NCBI GenBank assembly: GCA_049999765.1
Contig: JBNGIQ010009433.1
Coordinates: 190,697 to 241,504 of the forward strand
From: Phaeoceros laevis
Taxonomy: Eukaryota > Anthocerotophyta > Anthocerotopsida > Notothyladales
Direction of reading: 5' to 3'
DNA: 50,808 nt
In this document: positions 21,822-32,491 of the stretch, in pieces
Layout of the letters: every line of letters begins with the position of its first letter
Position numbering within the stretch: position 1 is the first letter of the stretch
Notes under the pieces: model-generated
Databases searched by the model: none
The model's input: the letters and a program-made list of their open reading frames with translations, nothing else
Told to the model about the DNA's origin: nothing
Translations under genes and position numbers: made by a program

Positions 21822-23147
21822 CACTTTACTCCCTGCTCCCTGCTGATGAGCCTAGCAAAGCCTGAGGACCTTGGACATCATGAGATGGCAACCAAAACTT
21901 GTGCACTTCAGAGCTTGAGCTGGAGTCCGCTCAGCGCACAGGGAAGAACACCGCCCGGAAAGTCGTCACCCGCTCCCCGCAAGCCAGGCCGGGTAAGCCT
22001 CCAGGAAGTGCATCCAGGACCACGGCATTCATCATCAGGAGCAAGCATGTGCACCACCTGCCTGGCNNNNNNNNNNNNNNNNNNNNNNNNNNNNNNNNNN
22101 NNNNNNNNNNNNNNNNNNNNNNNNNNNNNNNNNNNNNNNNNNNNNNNNNNNNNNNNNNNNNNNNNNGGAGTGCTGTGTGATGATCATCGTCTCGCGGACC
22201 GCAATGGCAGCAGCAGCAACAGCATCGATATCGGGGAAGCCAGGAAGTCAGTCCGTCAGCCAGGACAGGGTTGGGATTTCTCGTGACAAGTGCACGCCTG
22301 AAAGACGGCCCTAAAGAACCCGCATTCCGACGGTTTACTCTGTTTTTGTGCAGGTGTTCCATCTTTTATTAGACCGGCTACATGTACACTTATTATTACT
22401 TTCTTGCTTTCTTGTCTGCCTGCAAACTCACCAAGTCAGCAACCAAGCTGCCTCTCTGTCTGTGATGGTCCATGGCCTCGCCAGCCCGCTGGGTTCGTCC
22501 GTCCCTGGGCGGATGTTTGGCGTACTAGCCGGCAAAGCCAGCACGATGAGGGGAGGTGGAATTCTGATTCATTTCACCCCGGTTCATGGCAAGGCGTACG
22601 AAGAAATTGTACAGGCATTTCTCGTCCTTGCAGGGAGCAGTGCAAAATCGGAGAGCCGCAACTAGCCCCTGTAAGTGCTTTGCTCGCTGATCATGGGAGA
22701 ACAAGGTGAATAAGGTTGGTGCTGCAAACGTGTTGGGTTGTAACAATTGAGCAGACCAGGGCTTGCAAGTATTGTTTACACTTACCCTCATGCAATTCTC
22801 CAGAAAAAACAACTGTGAACTCAAATGGGTGGAGGGGAGACCAGGACCCGCAAAGACTTTTTGAGGTATCCAGACCATCCTACCGGCCTACATTTGAGAC
22901 TGGAGCTGAGTCAGTGAGGAGTTTTGCCAGTTTCTCTCCCGCTTTGTCAAGGTTCATTTGGCTAGGTTAGAACTGCAAAGCTACAATGTGACTCCTCTAA
23001 GCCCTGCAGTATAACAACCTATGGAGTGGAATCACCTGCTGGAATCTGGAGCAAACTACGTGAGGATGGACAGTTCAGTCAGGCGGTAAAGAATCGGAGG
23101 GCTCCTGCGGCAAGTGTCTCAAGTTCACTCTTTTTTTATTGGAGATA
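21822..23147. other. Intergenic with assembly gap
   Basis: Contains the probable lipase promoter and leader, the gap at 22067-22166, and about 980 bp downstream in which I see no gene. Frames on either strand are short and resemble nothing I know. Confidence 0.5.
22067..22166. other. Assembly gap (100 N)
   Basis: Exactly 100 unknown bases, the usual placeholder length, so the true size is unknown. Sequence on both sides could belong to the lipase promoter. Confidence 0.99.
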
Positions 23148-23690
23148 TGGAATTCTATAATCAATGGTTATGCTCACACAAGAGCATGTACAAGACGCCC
23201 TGAGTCTTTCTGCAAGTATCCAGCTGGAGGGCGAGAGTCCAGCCGATTATGTGACTTTTCTGTGCCTCAAGAAATCACATGGCATTGTACGAGCTATACA
23301 GCAGGGTAAGCAACTTCATTTGTTGTTGCATGTTGCTCTCTGCATTTTTCAGCAATCTGGTCAGTTTGACAATTTGCCAGGAAGAGATGTTGTGGCATAG
23401 ACCGCAATGATCAATGGTTATGGGTCAATGTGATGATGGGCAGCATGCAGTGCAGTGTTTCCAAGAAATGCAACGAGATAGTGTGGTGCCTAATAATGCC
23501 ACCTTTATTTGCCTTCTTGTGGGATGCAGTCACGGGAGCCTGGGTAATGAGGGATGGCAGTACTTCAATATAATGGAAGAAAAACATGGGATCAAGCCCA
23601 ATGTTCATCATTACACCTGCATGGTCGATCGTCTTGGGCTGTCAGGCCATCTAGATGAGCCGGGAAGTATTAGTACTAATTTCAAGCAGG
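23148..23690 (+). pseudogene. Decayed PPR gene fragment
   Basis: Three pieces in different frames resemble consecutive PLS-type PPR motifs: WNSIINGYAH near 23149, a piece with ADYVTFLCLKKSHGIVRAIQ and QGKQLH (about 23215-23330), then GRDVVA, a stop codon, TAMINGYGSM (about 23380-23430). After another shift comes AVQCFQEMQRDSVVPNNATF, a GCSHG block, and MEEKHGIKPNVHHYTCMVDR up to about 23670. Frameshifts and a stop show it is not functional. It probably derives from a DYW/E-class gene like those amplified in seed-free plants. Confidence 0.8.
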
Positions 23691-23704
23691 ATATTTTATT
23701 TTAG

Positions 23705-24095
23705 ATGAAATATATGTTGCATAATTACAATCTTAAACTCATAAAGCCCCAATTTAAACTAGGTACACTCGAGCAATGGTCCACAGACTCCACACAAAAA
23801 AGGCATGCCAAGATTGCTTGCAAAATAGAAGACTCCAACTTCGAGTCAAGTGCTACTAGAATGGTATGCAACGGTATGCTGCAACTGGATGTGACATTTA
23901 AGATTTTCTCGAAAAAATGGTCGTGTCGCATTCAACAGCCATGCGAGCTATTTAAATGAACACAAGCATGACAGTGGTATTTTGCTTCTTAGAATTCCAT
24001 TACTCCGTTAAAAAAATGTCGAAAGGATTCAACAGAAGCTGAATGTAAAGGTTTCACCTCTAAAACATCAACCAAGCAGTAAGGTAGTCAAACAG
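23705..24095. other. Intergenic, no gene seen
   Basis: AT-rich sequence between the PPR relic and the Z-ISO stop codon. It likely includes the Z-ISO 3' UTR. Confidence 0.5.
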
Positions 24096-25818
24096 TTACC
24101 AGCCAAGGTAGGCGCTGCCTGCTCGTAAGAGAGGATGCGCGAAATAGGCACCCAATGTGAGAGCAGTTATGACGAAGTAGGGAACTCTTAAAAACTCCTT
24201 GTAATATTCGTCAGGAAGGTTTTGCCGGCCATCCAAGATGGCAGCAAAGGGCACCACACTTGTTCTGCTCTTGACTTCTTCAAATGCTTGCCCGTACCGT
24301 TTAGCCAACCTCCTGTCCCCATTCCAGACTCCAAACAGATGGTGCGCGCAAAGACCCAGCGACGTTACCAGAGTGAAAGACGTCCCTATCCACAGAGTGT
24401 GCGCAAGGCACCACATGAACTGCCCCACCATCTAAGGAAAAAGGCATATCAGGCTTAGTCCCTGGCACACCTGCCTGAGGTCCGGCACAGAAAGGAAAAG
24501 GTTAACCAACTCTCACCTTGAGGATGCCTTGTGACCCGCATGATGCCAGTCTCCCACATGTGCATCTTGGGTTTGTCCACAGCCGCAACTTCAAGGAGGT
24601 TGAAGGTGGAAGGGTAGAGGAAGAAAAAGGAGACGAAGGAGAGAAGCCAAACCAGTTCGTGCACACCAGGAACCGTGTGAAGTTGCCAGAGCTGGATGCC
24701 ATTGTACCGGTGGTTGATGAAGTAAACCTGTCGGCAACAGAACAACACAATGTAGGTGAGCGCAGAGGAGAGGCAGAGAACCAAACAGCATGTCAATACA
24801 TGCCTAATGGCTGTCTGTAGTTATGTGGTGATGACTGTAACATACCACTGCAGATACTGCAAGAGGAAGAGACACCACACCGAACAGCACTCGGTAAGCT
24901 CGTTCCCCGATGGCTTTCTCTCCTGCATCACGCAGGCTGGCAAGGCCGCTGTGTGCTACGCCGAAGACAAGGAGAATCGCCAGCATCACAACCTTCATAT
25001 GGAAAACCCACACCTATGTGTCAGCAACGGTAAGCTTTCGGGTAGACTACGCAATCCAAGCATCACAAGCGTCTGGATGCTCACCGCAGGGTCGTCAGAC
25101 AAGGAAGAGAGTGCTGCTACGAAGTCGGTTCCAAAACCTGTTGAAGGGTCGATCCAGAGAACATACAATGCTGCCAACACCACACCTAGCACTAGTGTGA
25201 AGTACACCCATGACGAAGTCTTCTGCTTGCTGAGCTCGAACACGGCGGCATCCTCACCCACCAGTCCTCTTCCAGTCTCGCTGGACGGCTCCGAGCTGCC
25301 TGAATCCACTGAATGCGGTGCTGCTGAGGGCACTGGCGAAGGCTCCTGCACGTCGGACCTGAGCTGGGCTCGAGGGGAGGAGCTGAAAATGCCTAGACTT
25401 CTCCCACCGCCTGTAGGGTACTTCGGCAGCTGATGCGCACACGCCACTGAGGGATTCAGACAAGCCCAAGCCAGTCTGTTGAAGCACCCAAGTCTTCCAC
25501 CACATTTTGGTTTGAGGAATCAACCTTGCCACCGGCGGAAAATCGCCAATCCTGCCATGAATTCGCAAGAGAGCGGCGAGAATGAAGGCCCTGTGCTGGC
25601 CGCAAGCTCCTTCCATACCGTACTCTCCCTTGCTGCTGTTTAGTCCGGGAGTCGAACACCGAGGACGTACAGGACAGACGCACACCAGGGGTTCCGTCGC
25701 ACTGGGCAACGCTTGCGGGCAAGCACGACGAGGCACGAGCTGCCAGGATATGCGTGGACGGGGAGGCCATTGGGGCGTCCGAGGCAATCCTCCAAGGGGC
25801 CGGTTCCAGCCACAGCAT
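24096..25818 (-). CDS. Z-ISO: 15-cis-zeta-carotene isomerase (Z-ISO, NnrU family)
   Basis: Minus-strand exons recognised: 24431-24096, 24727-24517, 25013-24846 and a first-domain exon ending at 25085. Signature blocks are VGEDAAVFELSKQKTSSWVY, VFGVAHSGLASLRDAGEKAI, PSTFNLLEVAAVDKPKMHMW, ETGIMRVTRHPQ, VGQFMWCLAHTLWIGTSFTL and SRTSVVPFAAILDGRQ, with several membrane spans. Z-ISO is a haem-dependent integral plastid membrane protein that isomerises the 15-cis bond of tri-cis-zeta-carotene. Two problems remain. The N-terminus is uncertain: an Arg/Ser/Ala-rich, transit-like frame (ATG at 25818, second ATG at 25770) must be spliced to the domain frame; one phase-compatible choice is a donor near GTATGG (about 25610) with an acceptor before CTGGCTTGG (about 25465). 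Also, the canonical donor after RHPQ leaves one extra base relative to the next exon (see findings). Confidence 0.85.
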
Positions 25819-26575
25819 TCAGTGCTTCACCCCCTACATTGCACCAGAACTTTGGTTAGTGGGTGAGGGGGTGAGGAAAGCAGGACCCTGTGCGGATTTG
25901 GCATGAATGGGCGGCATCCCAGGACACGGATTCCTCAGCTACTTACGGTCTCCCGGGAACATGTCTTTAGCGGGGTGCCGTTCCAACATGTCTTTAGCAT
26001 CAATCCGTCAATGGTCTCGAGGTGCCACGGCGACCCTGAGATGGCCGTCACCCGGCGCGTTGGAAGTACCACCACCTTTTGGTAAATGATGCTTGTGATC
26101 GTCAATCTTACCTGCGCACAAATCAAGGTATCTTCGAGACTCCGACCTGACCAGCCACAATATCAATGCTCTCAAAGATTGCGGATTGTCAAAAAGCGCA
26201 GACAGCAGTAGTTGACAACTCCACTGCGCTTCCGTTGTGAAGACCTCTGAAAGCTCTGGAGAGATACAAAATTAAATCCCAATATTCGATTGTGCTGATC
26301 CTACCAAGTATGTGTTTGCGCCAGAGCGCTAAAGCCGTGGGACAGCTTCATGCAGGATAGGAAAAGAAAAGAGGATGCCGCTGGGGCTGCTTGTAACACG
26401 GATGGCCTTGTTTGCAAAATGCAAGCAGGACCGCACTGCCACCAGGCTAGATAGACTGGGCACAATACATGTAGTGCAGCACAGTTATGACCGAATACAG
26501 TAAGTGTGCTGATTTGATTTGTTTTTTCGTGGCTGCTGGAGGGCCTGGCTAAAAGGACCACCTGTATTTCCGTAG
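25819..26575. other. Intergenic, Z-ISO promoter side
   Basis: No coding frame with family similarity. It contains a near-repeat of AACATGTCTTTAGC at 25958 and 25986. Confidence 0.5.
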
Positions 26576-26913
26576 TCATGGGAAGCCAACATGATTGCGG
26601 GACATCGTTCTAGCTGAATGTTGCTTGACCTGTTCAGTCAGAAGCATGCCATTTGAAGTAGTGGGCTTGCTCAGTTCCTGTAAAAATACATGCGTAATTA
26701 GTGAGGAGCACAGTGAGTTCACAGTGGGTTGAGAATAATTTAGCAATGTTGAGCAACACCAACCTGAAGTAGGCTGAGGTTGCAGCCGTATGCCACAAAT
26801 GAAACTGGCTGTATATTTTTGTCTTGGAGGTGTGGCATATGCACTGTGTGGACATACTGAGAGATTGGCCCCTTGCCAGCGGAGTGTCTCCTGAACACCA
26901 GATGACAGATCCA
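26576..26913 (-). CDS. Unrecognised spliced gene end (partial)
   Basis: Two segments look like the last exons of a minus-strand gene. The first (26913-26764, 50 codons) opens after an AG acceptor and reads HLVFRRHSAGKGPISQYVHT, MPHLQDKNIQPVSFVAYGC. It ends CTTCAG|GTTGGT. The second (26677-26576) follows a pyrimidine-rich TTTTTACAG acceptor and continues in phase to a TGA. I do not recognise the family and found no convincing upstream exon or start. It could also be part of the transcript downstream of the PPR gene, which lies on the same strand 200 bp upstream. Evidence is limited to splice motifs and frame continuity. Confidence 0.3.
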
Positions 26914-27113
26914 CTAACATTAGAAGTGCCGTCCATATTCACTCCTAGAGAAGCAAGCATAGAAGTGCACACCGAGTGCTTCATGCTGTGGATAGATTAC
27001 TCATGGGGTGATTCCGATTGACATCTGGTTGCTATAACAGGTGATGTCAAACGCATCCTGAAGGGTTGTACAACAATGTGCTCCATCTGTGTACCACCGT
27101 TGCCCAAGTCTTG

Positions 27114-29279
27114 CTAGAACCCAGAGAGGGTGTTATGGTCGTCCTTCTCCAGCTCTCTCCATAATATTCCCAGGAGTCTGTCTATTTGTGCCTGCTGCGG
27201 ATGCTTTTCTTCTCCTGCTACAAATGAGTGTGATTCCTGCTCATGGTCGATCCAGCTCTGCCCAGGCTTTTTCCAAGCCCCTGCATTTTGTCTTAACTCA
27301 TCGACGTGGGTTGCCTTGTCCCACATTCCGGCATGGGAATAGATATTCCACATTAAAATATACGGTGAAGCATCCTTTGGCTGCATACTCACAACAGCAT
27401 CAAACGCCCTTTTTCCCAGCACGACGTTGTCATGCTTTCGACAGGCACTAAGCAAACAGAACCACATGGACTTGCTGGGTTGCATTGGCATTCTTGACAA
27501 TAGATCCTCCACCATGCTGAAGTATCCTCCCCGAGCAAGAAGGTCCACAATGCTAACATAATGCTCAACCAAAGGAGTTATGCTGTGGTCTCGGCTCATG
27601 GACTCGAAGTACTGAACACCTTCGGTCACCAGGCCAGCATGACTGCATGCAGAAATTAGAGACAGAAATGTGAGTGCGCTGGGCCTCGTCCCTGTTCGTT
27701 GCATTTCCTCGTAGCACAGCAAGCTTCGCTCACAGTCTCCCTGTCGGGCATACCCAGCAATCAATGCATTCCACGATGCCACATCTGGCTGGGGCAGTGC
27801 GTCAAACACCACACGAGCATCATGCATTCTTGAACACTTTGCATACGCATGAATCAGCGTGCTTGCCACAAACAGTGACAGGTTACTGCTGGTGGACGCA
27901 AGACTCTTGTGAATCCGAATGCAAACATCTAGGGCTCCTGCATGTGCGCATGCCTGAAAGATGGTTACATATGTGGTCTCATCTGGGGTGACCCCTTCAT
28001 CTACCATCTGTTCATACACCTGTAAGGCCTTGTCTCCATCCTCCTCCTGGGCATATGCTGTGAGCATGGCATTCCATGAAACCAGATCTCTGTGGGACAT
28101 TGCATCGAACACATTATGTGCATCAAGAATGCTCCCACACTTTCCGTACATACTAATCAGGGCATTACTTACAAACAAATCCACTTCATAGCCCTGTCTT
28201 CGAGCTTCACCGTGCAGTGCCTTCCCCATGTAAAGCACATCCACCCTCGATCTTCCCTGCACAATAACATCTTCTTGTGTATCTGCAAGCAAGGCCATTG
28301 CCTGAATCGCACTCACAAACGTCCTGGCGTTTGGAATCATGCCTTCCTGCTGCATCCGTCCATACAGTTGCAAAGCCTTCTCCCCGAGGCCATGATGTGC
28401 GTACGCTGCAAGCATTGCATTCCACGACACTCTGTCCCTCCACAGCAGCCCTTCAAAGACATGCTCTGCATCTGTAATGCTCCCGCACTTGTCATACATG
28501 CTGATCAAAATGCTGCCCACAAACACATCTGACCCATAGCCTCTCCTCCATGACTCAGCATTCAGTGATTTTCCCTTCTGCAGAGGGCCAGCCCTAAGCG
28601 ATTGCCCACCCTGAGCAGCCTTTTCTTCTTTCTCTGCAAGACTCCCACACGCCTGGAGCACACTGACAAAAGTCCAGTGGTCCTGACCCACACCTTCCTC
28701 CTGCATTTGATGGTACAGCTGCAAAACCATTTCCCCTTGTCCTTGTTGAGCATACCCGGCTAGCATTGCATTCCAGGAAATCACATCTCGCTGCGTCATT
28801 CTGTCAAATATCTGCCTAGCATTCTCAGTGCTACCGCACTTCGCATACATGTCAACCACACAGGTTTCCATTATGACATCGTTGGCATACCCGTGCCTCA
28901 GAGCTTCAGCATGAATTCGCCTCCCCTCTTTCAGGTCGGATATTCTGCTACATGCTTTGAGCAGGCTCACAAGGATGCGCCTCTCCGGTTGCACTCCTTC
29001 CTGTCGCATAAGGTCATACAGTTTCAGAGCTTTCCGACTTTGTCCAGCCTTGGAGAAGCCACAAATCGAGGCTGCCCAGGACCCAACAGTGCACTCCCCC
29101 TCTTGGTGGGCCGCTTGGGGGGCATTGTCAATCGTGGATTGCCTGAAAGCTTGTTGGGCCCACTGCGCTCTGAGCTGAGAGCTCTGGACCAGGCGCCTAG
29201 GCAGTGCAGGTGGGCACGATGAACAAGATTCAGTACAGGCAAAGTCGGCAGCGGGCCTCACAGAGGACAGAGCTGCCAT
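27114..29279 (-). CDS. PLS-class pentatricopeptide repeat protein without DYW domain
   Basis: Single exon of 721 aa from an ATG at 29279. An organelle-targeting-like N-terminus is followed by tandem P, L and S motifs, seen from recurring VVDMYAKCGS, RDVISWNAMLAGYAQQG and TFVSVLQACG blocks. E and E+ regions follow, with MWFCLLSACRKH, PYILMWNIYSHAGMWDKATH and PGQSWIDHEQESHSFVAGEE. It stops soon after (LWRELEKDD...), where related proteins continue into the DYW deaminase. PLS PPR proteins bind organelle RNA and most act in C-to-U editing; those lacking DYW need a partner deaminase. Two motifs carry insertions of about 15-20 residues (around EKEEKAAQGGQSLRAG and EDVIVQGRSRVD). Target organelle and RNA cannot be read from the sequence. 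Confidence 0.92.
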   Translation of the reverse strand: MAALSSVRPAADFACTESCSSCPPALPRRLVQSSQLRAQWAQQAFRQSTIDNAPQAAHQEGECTVGSWAASICGFSKAGQSRKALKLYDLMRQEGVQPERRILVSLLKACSRISDLKEGRRIHAEALRHGYANDVIMETCVVDMYAKCGSTENARQIFDRMTQRDVISWNAMLAGYAQQGQGEMVLQLYHQMQEEGVGQDHWTFVSVLQACGSLAEKEEKAAQGGQSLRAGPLQKGKSLNAESWRRGYGSDVFVGSILISMYDKCGSITDAEHVFEGLLWRDRVSWNAMLAAYAHHGLGEKALQLYGRMQQEGMIPNARTFVSAIQAMALLADTQEDVIVQGRSRVDVLYMGKALHGEARRQGYEVDLFVSNALISMYGKCGSILDAHNVFDAMSHRDLVSWNAMLTAYAQEEDGDKALQVYEQMVDEGVTPDETTYVTIFQACAHAGALDVCIRIHKSLASTSSNLSLFVASTLIHAYAKCSRMHDARVVFDALPQPDVASWNALIAGYARQGDCERSLLCYEEMQRTGTRPSALTFLSLISACSHAGLVTEGVQYFESMSRDHSITPLVEHYVSIVDLLARGGYFSMVEDLLSRMPMQPSKSMWFCLLSACRKHDNVVLGKRAFDAVVSMQPKDASPYILMWNIYSHAGMWDKATHVDELRQNAGAWKKPGQSWIDHEQESHSFVAGEEKHPQQAQIDRLLGILWRELEKDDHNTLSGF

Positions 29280-32200
29280 AGCTGCCCCCCAAGTTCAGCC
29301 TGCTGCTGAACTTCATGGCAGCGCTGTTCTGGTGAACCAACGATTTGTGTCCTGGTAACTCATGTCATGTCGTTCGTCCAACATCGATATGCTCTGTCTG
29401 GGCTTTCAGGTGAAACCGACAAGACACCCTTGCCAACGTGCGCTGATGAGGCAGACTGGGCATTGGTAGGGTACAGTTTATTCTCAATTCGGTGGGTCGC
29501 CTTCCTGTTGGCCTAAGCATACATTGACTGAATTTTGGCTCGTATCGCTGGAAATGCGAGGTGCCGGATCCACTACCGTTGCTGCCCGGCAGAAATGGTT
29601 CTCAAGGTACCTGGTCACCTTCAAGGGTCAGTGCAACCTGGTTTCAAGTAAAAACGTTTCTTCATTTCTGTATAGAAAAAATCCAAAATGTCAGCAAATC
29701 TTTGTGCAGCTAACAACAATCTTGACACTTGCTTTGGTTGGTACGACAAATCTTTTCTCCCTCTCTCTTGCCAAAAATGTCTCAAGGGGCCGAGGTGAAG
29801 ATAGAAAATGCATGGGTGACATTCACTCATCTCTCATTCCTGAAAAATCTTACTAGATGCCATTGTTTTTCCAACCACCATTCCTCCAACACTTGATGAC
29901 TTGATGGGGCCAACAAAAAAAACTCATTCCTCTTTGGTCGTGTACAGTAAACCCTATCTTGTTTGTCCCCCAAACGGTGCAGTGGCGAAGGCAGTGAAAG
30001 GTCAGCAGGGGCTGCGTGATGGCTGACCCCGCCATTTCCAAATCTTTTTAAAAATCGAGCGTGTAGTCTACATACATCTCTTCTGTTTCCCCCAGTGGCT
30101 TTCTGAGAAATTGAGATTCTCATCATAGTCCCCATGGGGGCCGTAGAAAATGTAGGCCTTGCCTTTGCCGCTGCGTACCGGGTGTCACTATCTGTTCCGA
30201 AAGTGCTGCTTTTGTGGAGTGCTGGTACTATATGCTTCTAGGCTCTTACGATTCTTGTTTGTAAGCTGAGGTCTGCCGTCTGTGGGGGATGGCTTCAAGG
30301 TAGTTTTTTGCTTACCTCACATTTTCGTGCATAGGAAATTTGCAGGATGCATTGGATCCTCCCTATGAGTGCACGTTTTTGCTGTATCATCAGCCACGTC
30401 TAGGAGCGATCTGCGCCTTCATATCGGATGCAGCATGTGCAAGGAGCCTGTGGAATGATGCACTCAACAGAGCCAGTTGTTAGCGATGACGGTGGAGTTG
30501 TAACAGACACAAGGCATGGTGTGATGAAGCCATGCCTTTTTCACACACACCACGCTCAGCTACAGGTGCTGCTATCTCACCACATCACCCAAGCTTTGTG
30601 CTGCTCAAAGCCTTCAAGGGGGCTCCTCCGTTCCAAGGGACATGTAGCAAGGCTAGCGGGTCCCGTCCGTCAGAACAGCACGCATCCCGGGGCCTGCTTG
30701 CCCTGCCCTGACGGCCATTGGTAGCCCTGCAGGGTCGGTTGCAAAGTCGGGGTGGTTGGCGCACAGTTTGGACCACGGTCCTGCGCGCAGTTGGACCACC
30801 GCGCGGCCCCATGCCCGACACTTTGACCGGGCCACGGAATTACGGGCAGAGTGAAGGCGGAATTGATCGTCTGCGCCGCTCGCGCTGGCCCCTCTTTATT
30901 ACCAGCCCTCTAGCAAGCTGGAGCTTTCTGGCTATGGCGGTCAAGCCGATTCCCAACCAAAGGAGGTACCGATTGGCAGGCGGGACCGGGCAGGGGACAA
31001 TCATGCAACTGGTGCAGCTGCACCAGGGGTTAAAGTGATGTGATGATTCATAAGCAGGTTGACAGTACCCGCGTTGGAAAGGCTGGGCCCTAGTTCGATC
31101 ATCAGTCCTGCTTTTAGCCGTGGTGGAGTTGGGGCATCATTGGTGTGCTACTTCGACGATCCAGGAATCGTGAACAGCGCGTCCTGCATGCTCTGCACGA
31201 GCATCCTCGTTTTACGATTCACGGCCCTAATCAGAGCCGTACCGGTGCTGGTACCGGCAGCGAAACCGGTGTGCCAGGTGAGGGACGGACGGACAGACGC
31301 TTTAGGCTCCCTTTCCCTCCCCCCACAGTTGAAACCGGCTGTGAGGCTCGAGACCCCGAGCTTGAAAAGCTTGAAAATGCGTCCCCCGTGACGTACGGAG
31401 CAGCGGGAAGTGTGTCCGTCCGTCTGCTCGGCGACGGGTAGTTGGGGTCCACGTAGGGGGTTTCAGGTATTCTTATCGCTGTGAAATCATTTTGTGCCCT
31501 TTTACAATCGCCAGATTTGGCGGCACAGAAAGGAAGACGGGCAAAGGCTCCTCCCTCAATCCAATCCGCTTATTAGCGCGCCTGGGGAGAGAGCGAGTTA
31601 CGATGATGATCATCAGGCTGGTGTCAGAAGTGGCGGGAGGGAGGCCGGACTACTGGTGAGAGCGGGAGCCGGAGCCGGAGCAAGAGCCGGGTGCGGGGCA
31701 TGCGTACATGTGGAGAGAATTTGGCTGGCGGAGCCTCATCAACAGTTGCAGCTGCAGCGGCTTTTCGCTTTGCCGGCTGCCTCGCGTGGATAGATAAAAG
31801 ACTGGAGAGGGCCACTTAGCTTGGACAGGAGCCGAGGAGGAACTGCCGTCCGCTGAGAACAGTGGTGTGACCAGCTGCTATCTGCTGCGGTGTCGGATTT
31901 CGTGAGGTGAGGCGGGAGCTGGTAGGGAAGGACAGGGAATTTTTTGTAGTTCCCGCTGTAGGCATTGCTGTGATACCGGTGTTTAGTCCATGGAAGAGGT
32001 GGAGGATTTTTTTTGGCCTCCTTGTTTGCGGGACAGAGAGTCGTGTAGTCTTTTGCCAGGAATGTCACAGTTGTGAGTGCTTCCTTGGCTGAAAGCCGTA
32101 GATCAGTGCGCAGTGTCATCTTGCTGTGTTTTTCCACCTTCTACCAAGCTCGTTCTGAGGGGATTTTCCTACGCGGAGTGGCAGGGAAATGCTGTGTGTG

Positions 32201-32491
32201 CGATTGCGCTTAGGCTTGCGTGGGGTAGGCCTGTGAAAAATGTCGAGCATTTTTTTCCTGGCGGTCCTAACTTTTTGGCTTGTGCTTCTTGCGTTCTTCT
32301 AGCTCTAGCAATTTTCTCTACCGCGACAAGGAGTGAAGAATGAGATGAGGCAGGCAACTTCGTCTCTCTCTTACTAGGGAACAGGAGTGTGCTCAAATCT
32401 GCAGTCTTGGTTAATGCCGAGTATATATGGTTTGCCAGCATAGCGGGAAGATGGAATTTTTTGGTGTGGCCTGCGGATTCCCTACTTCGTA
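29280..32491. other. 3.2-kb intergenic region and long LRR-gene leader
   Basis: 29280-31480 shows no gene. It has a perfect 18-bp palindrome, CTGGTGCAGCTGCACCAG, at 31009-31026. A TATA-like ATAGATAAAAG at 31790-31800 could start the LRR transcript, leaving a leader of about 660 nt with several upstream ATGs or an unspliced leader intron. No repeat with more than two copies was noticed. Confidence 0.45.
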
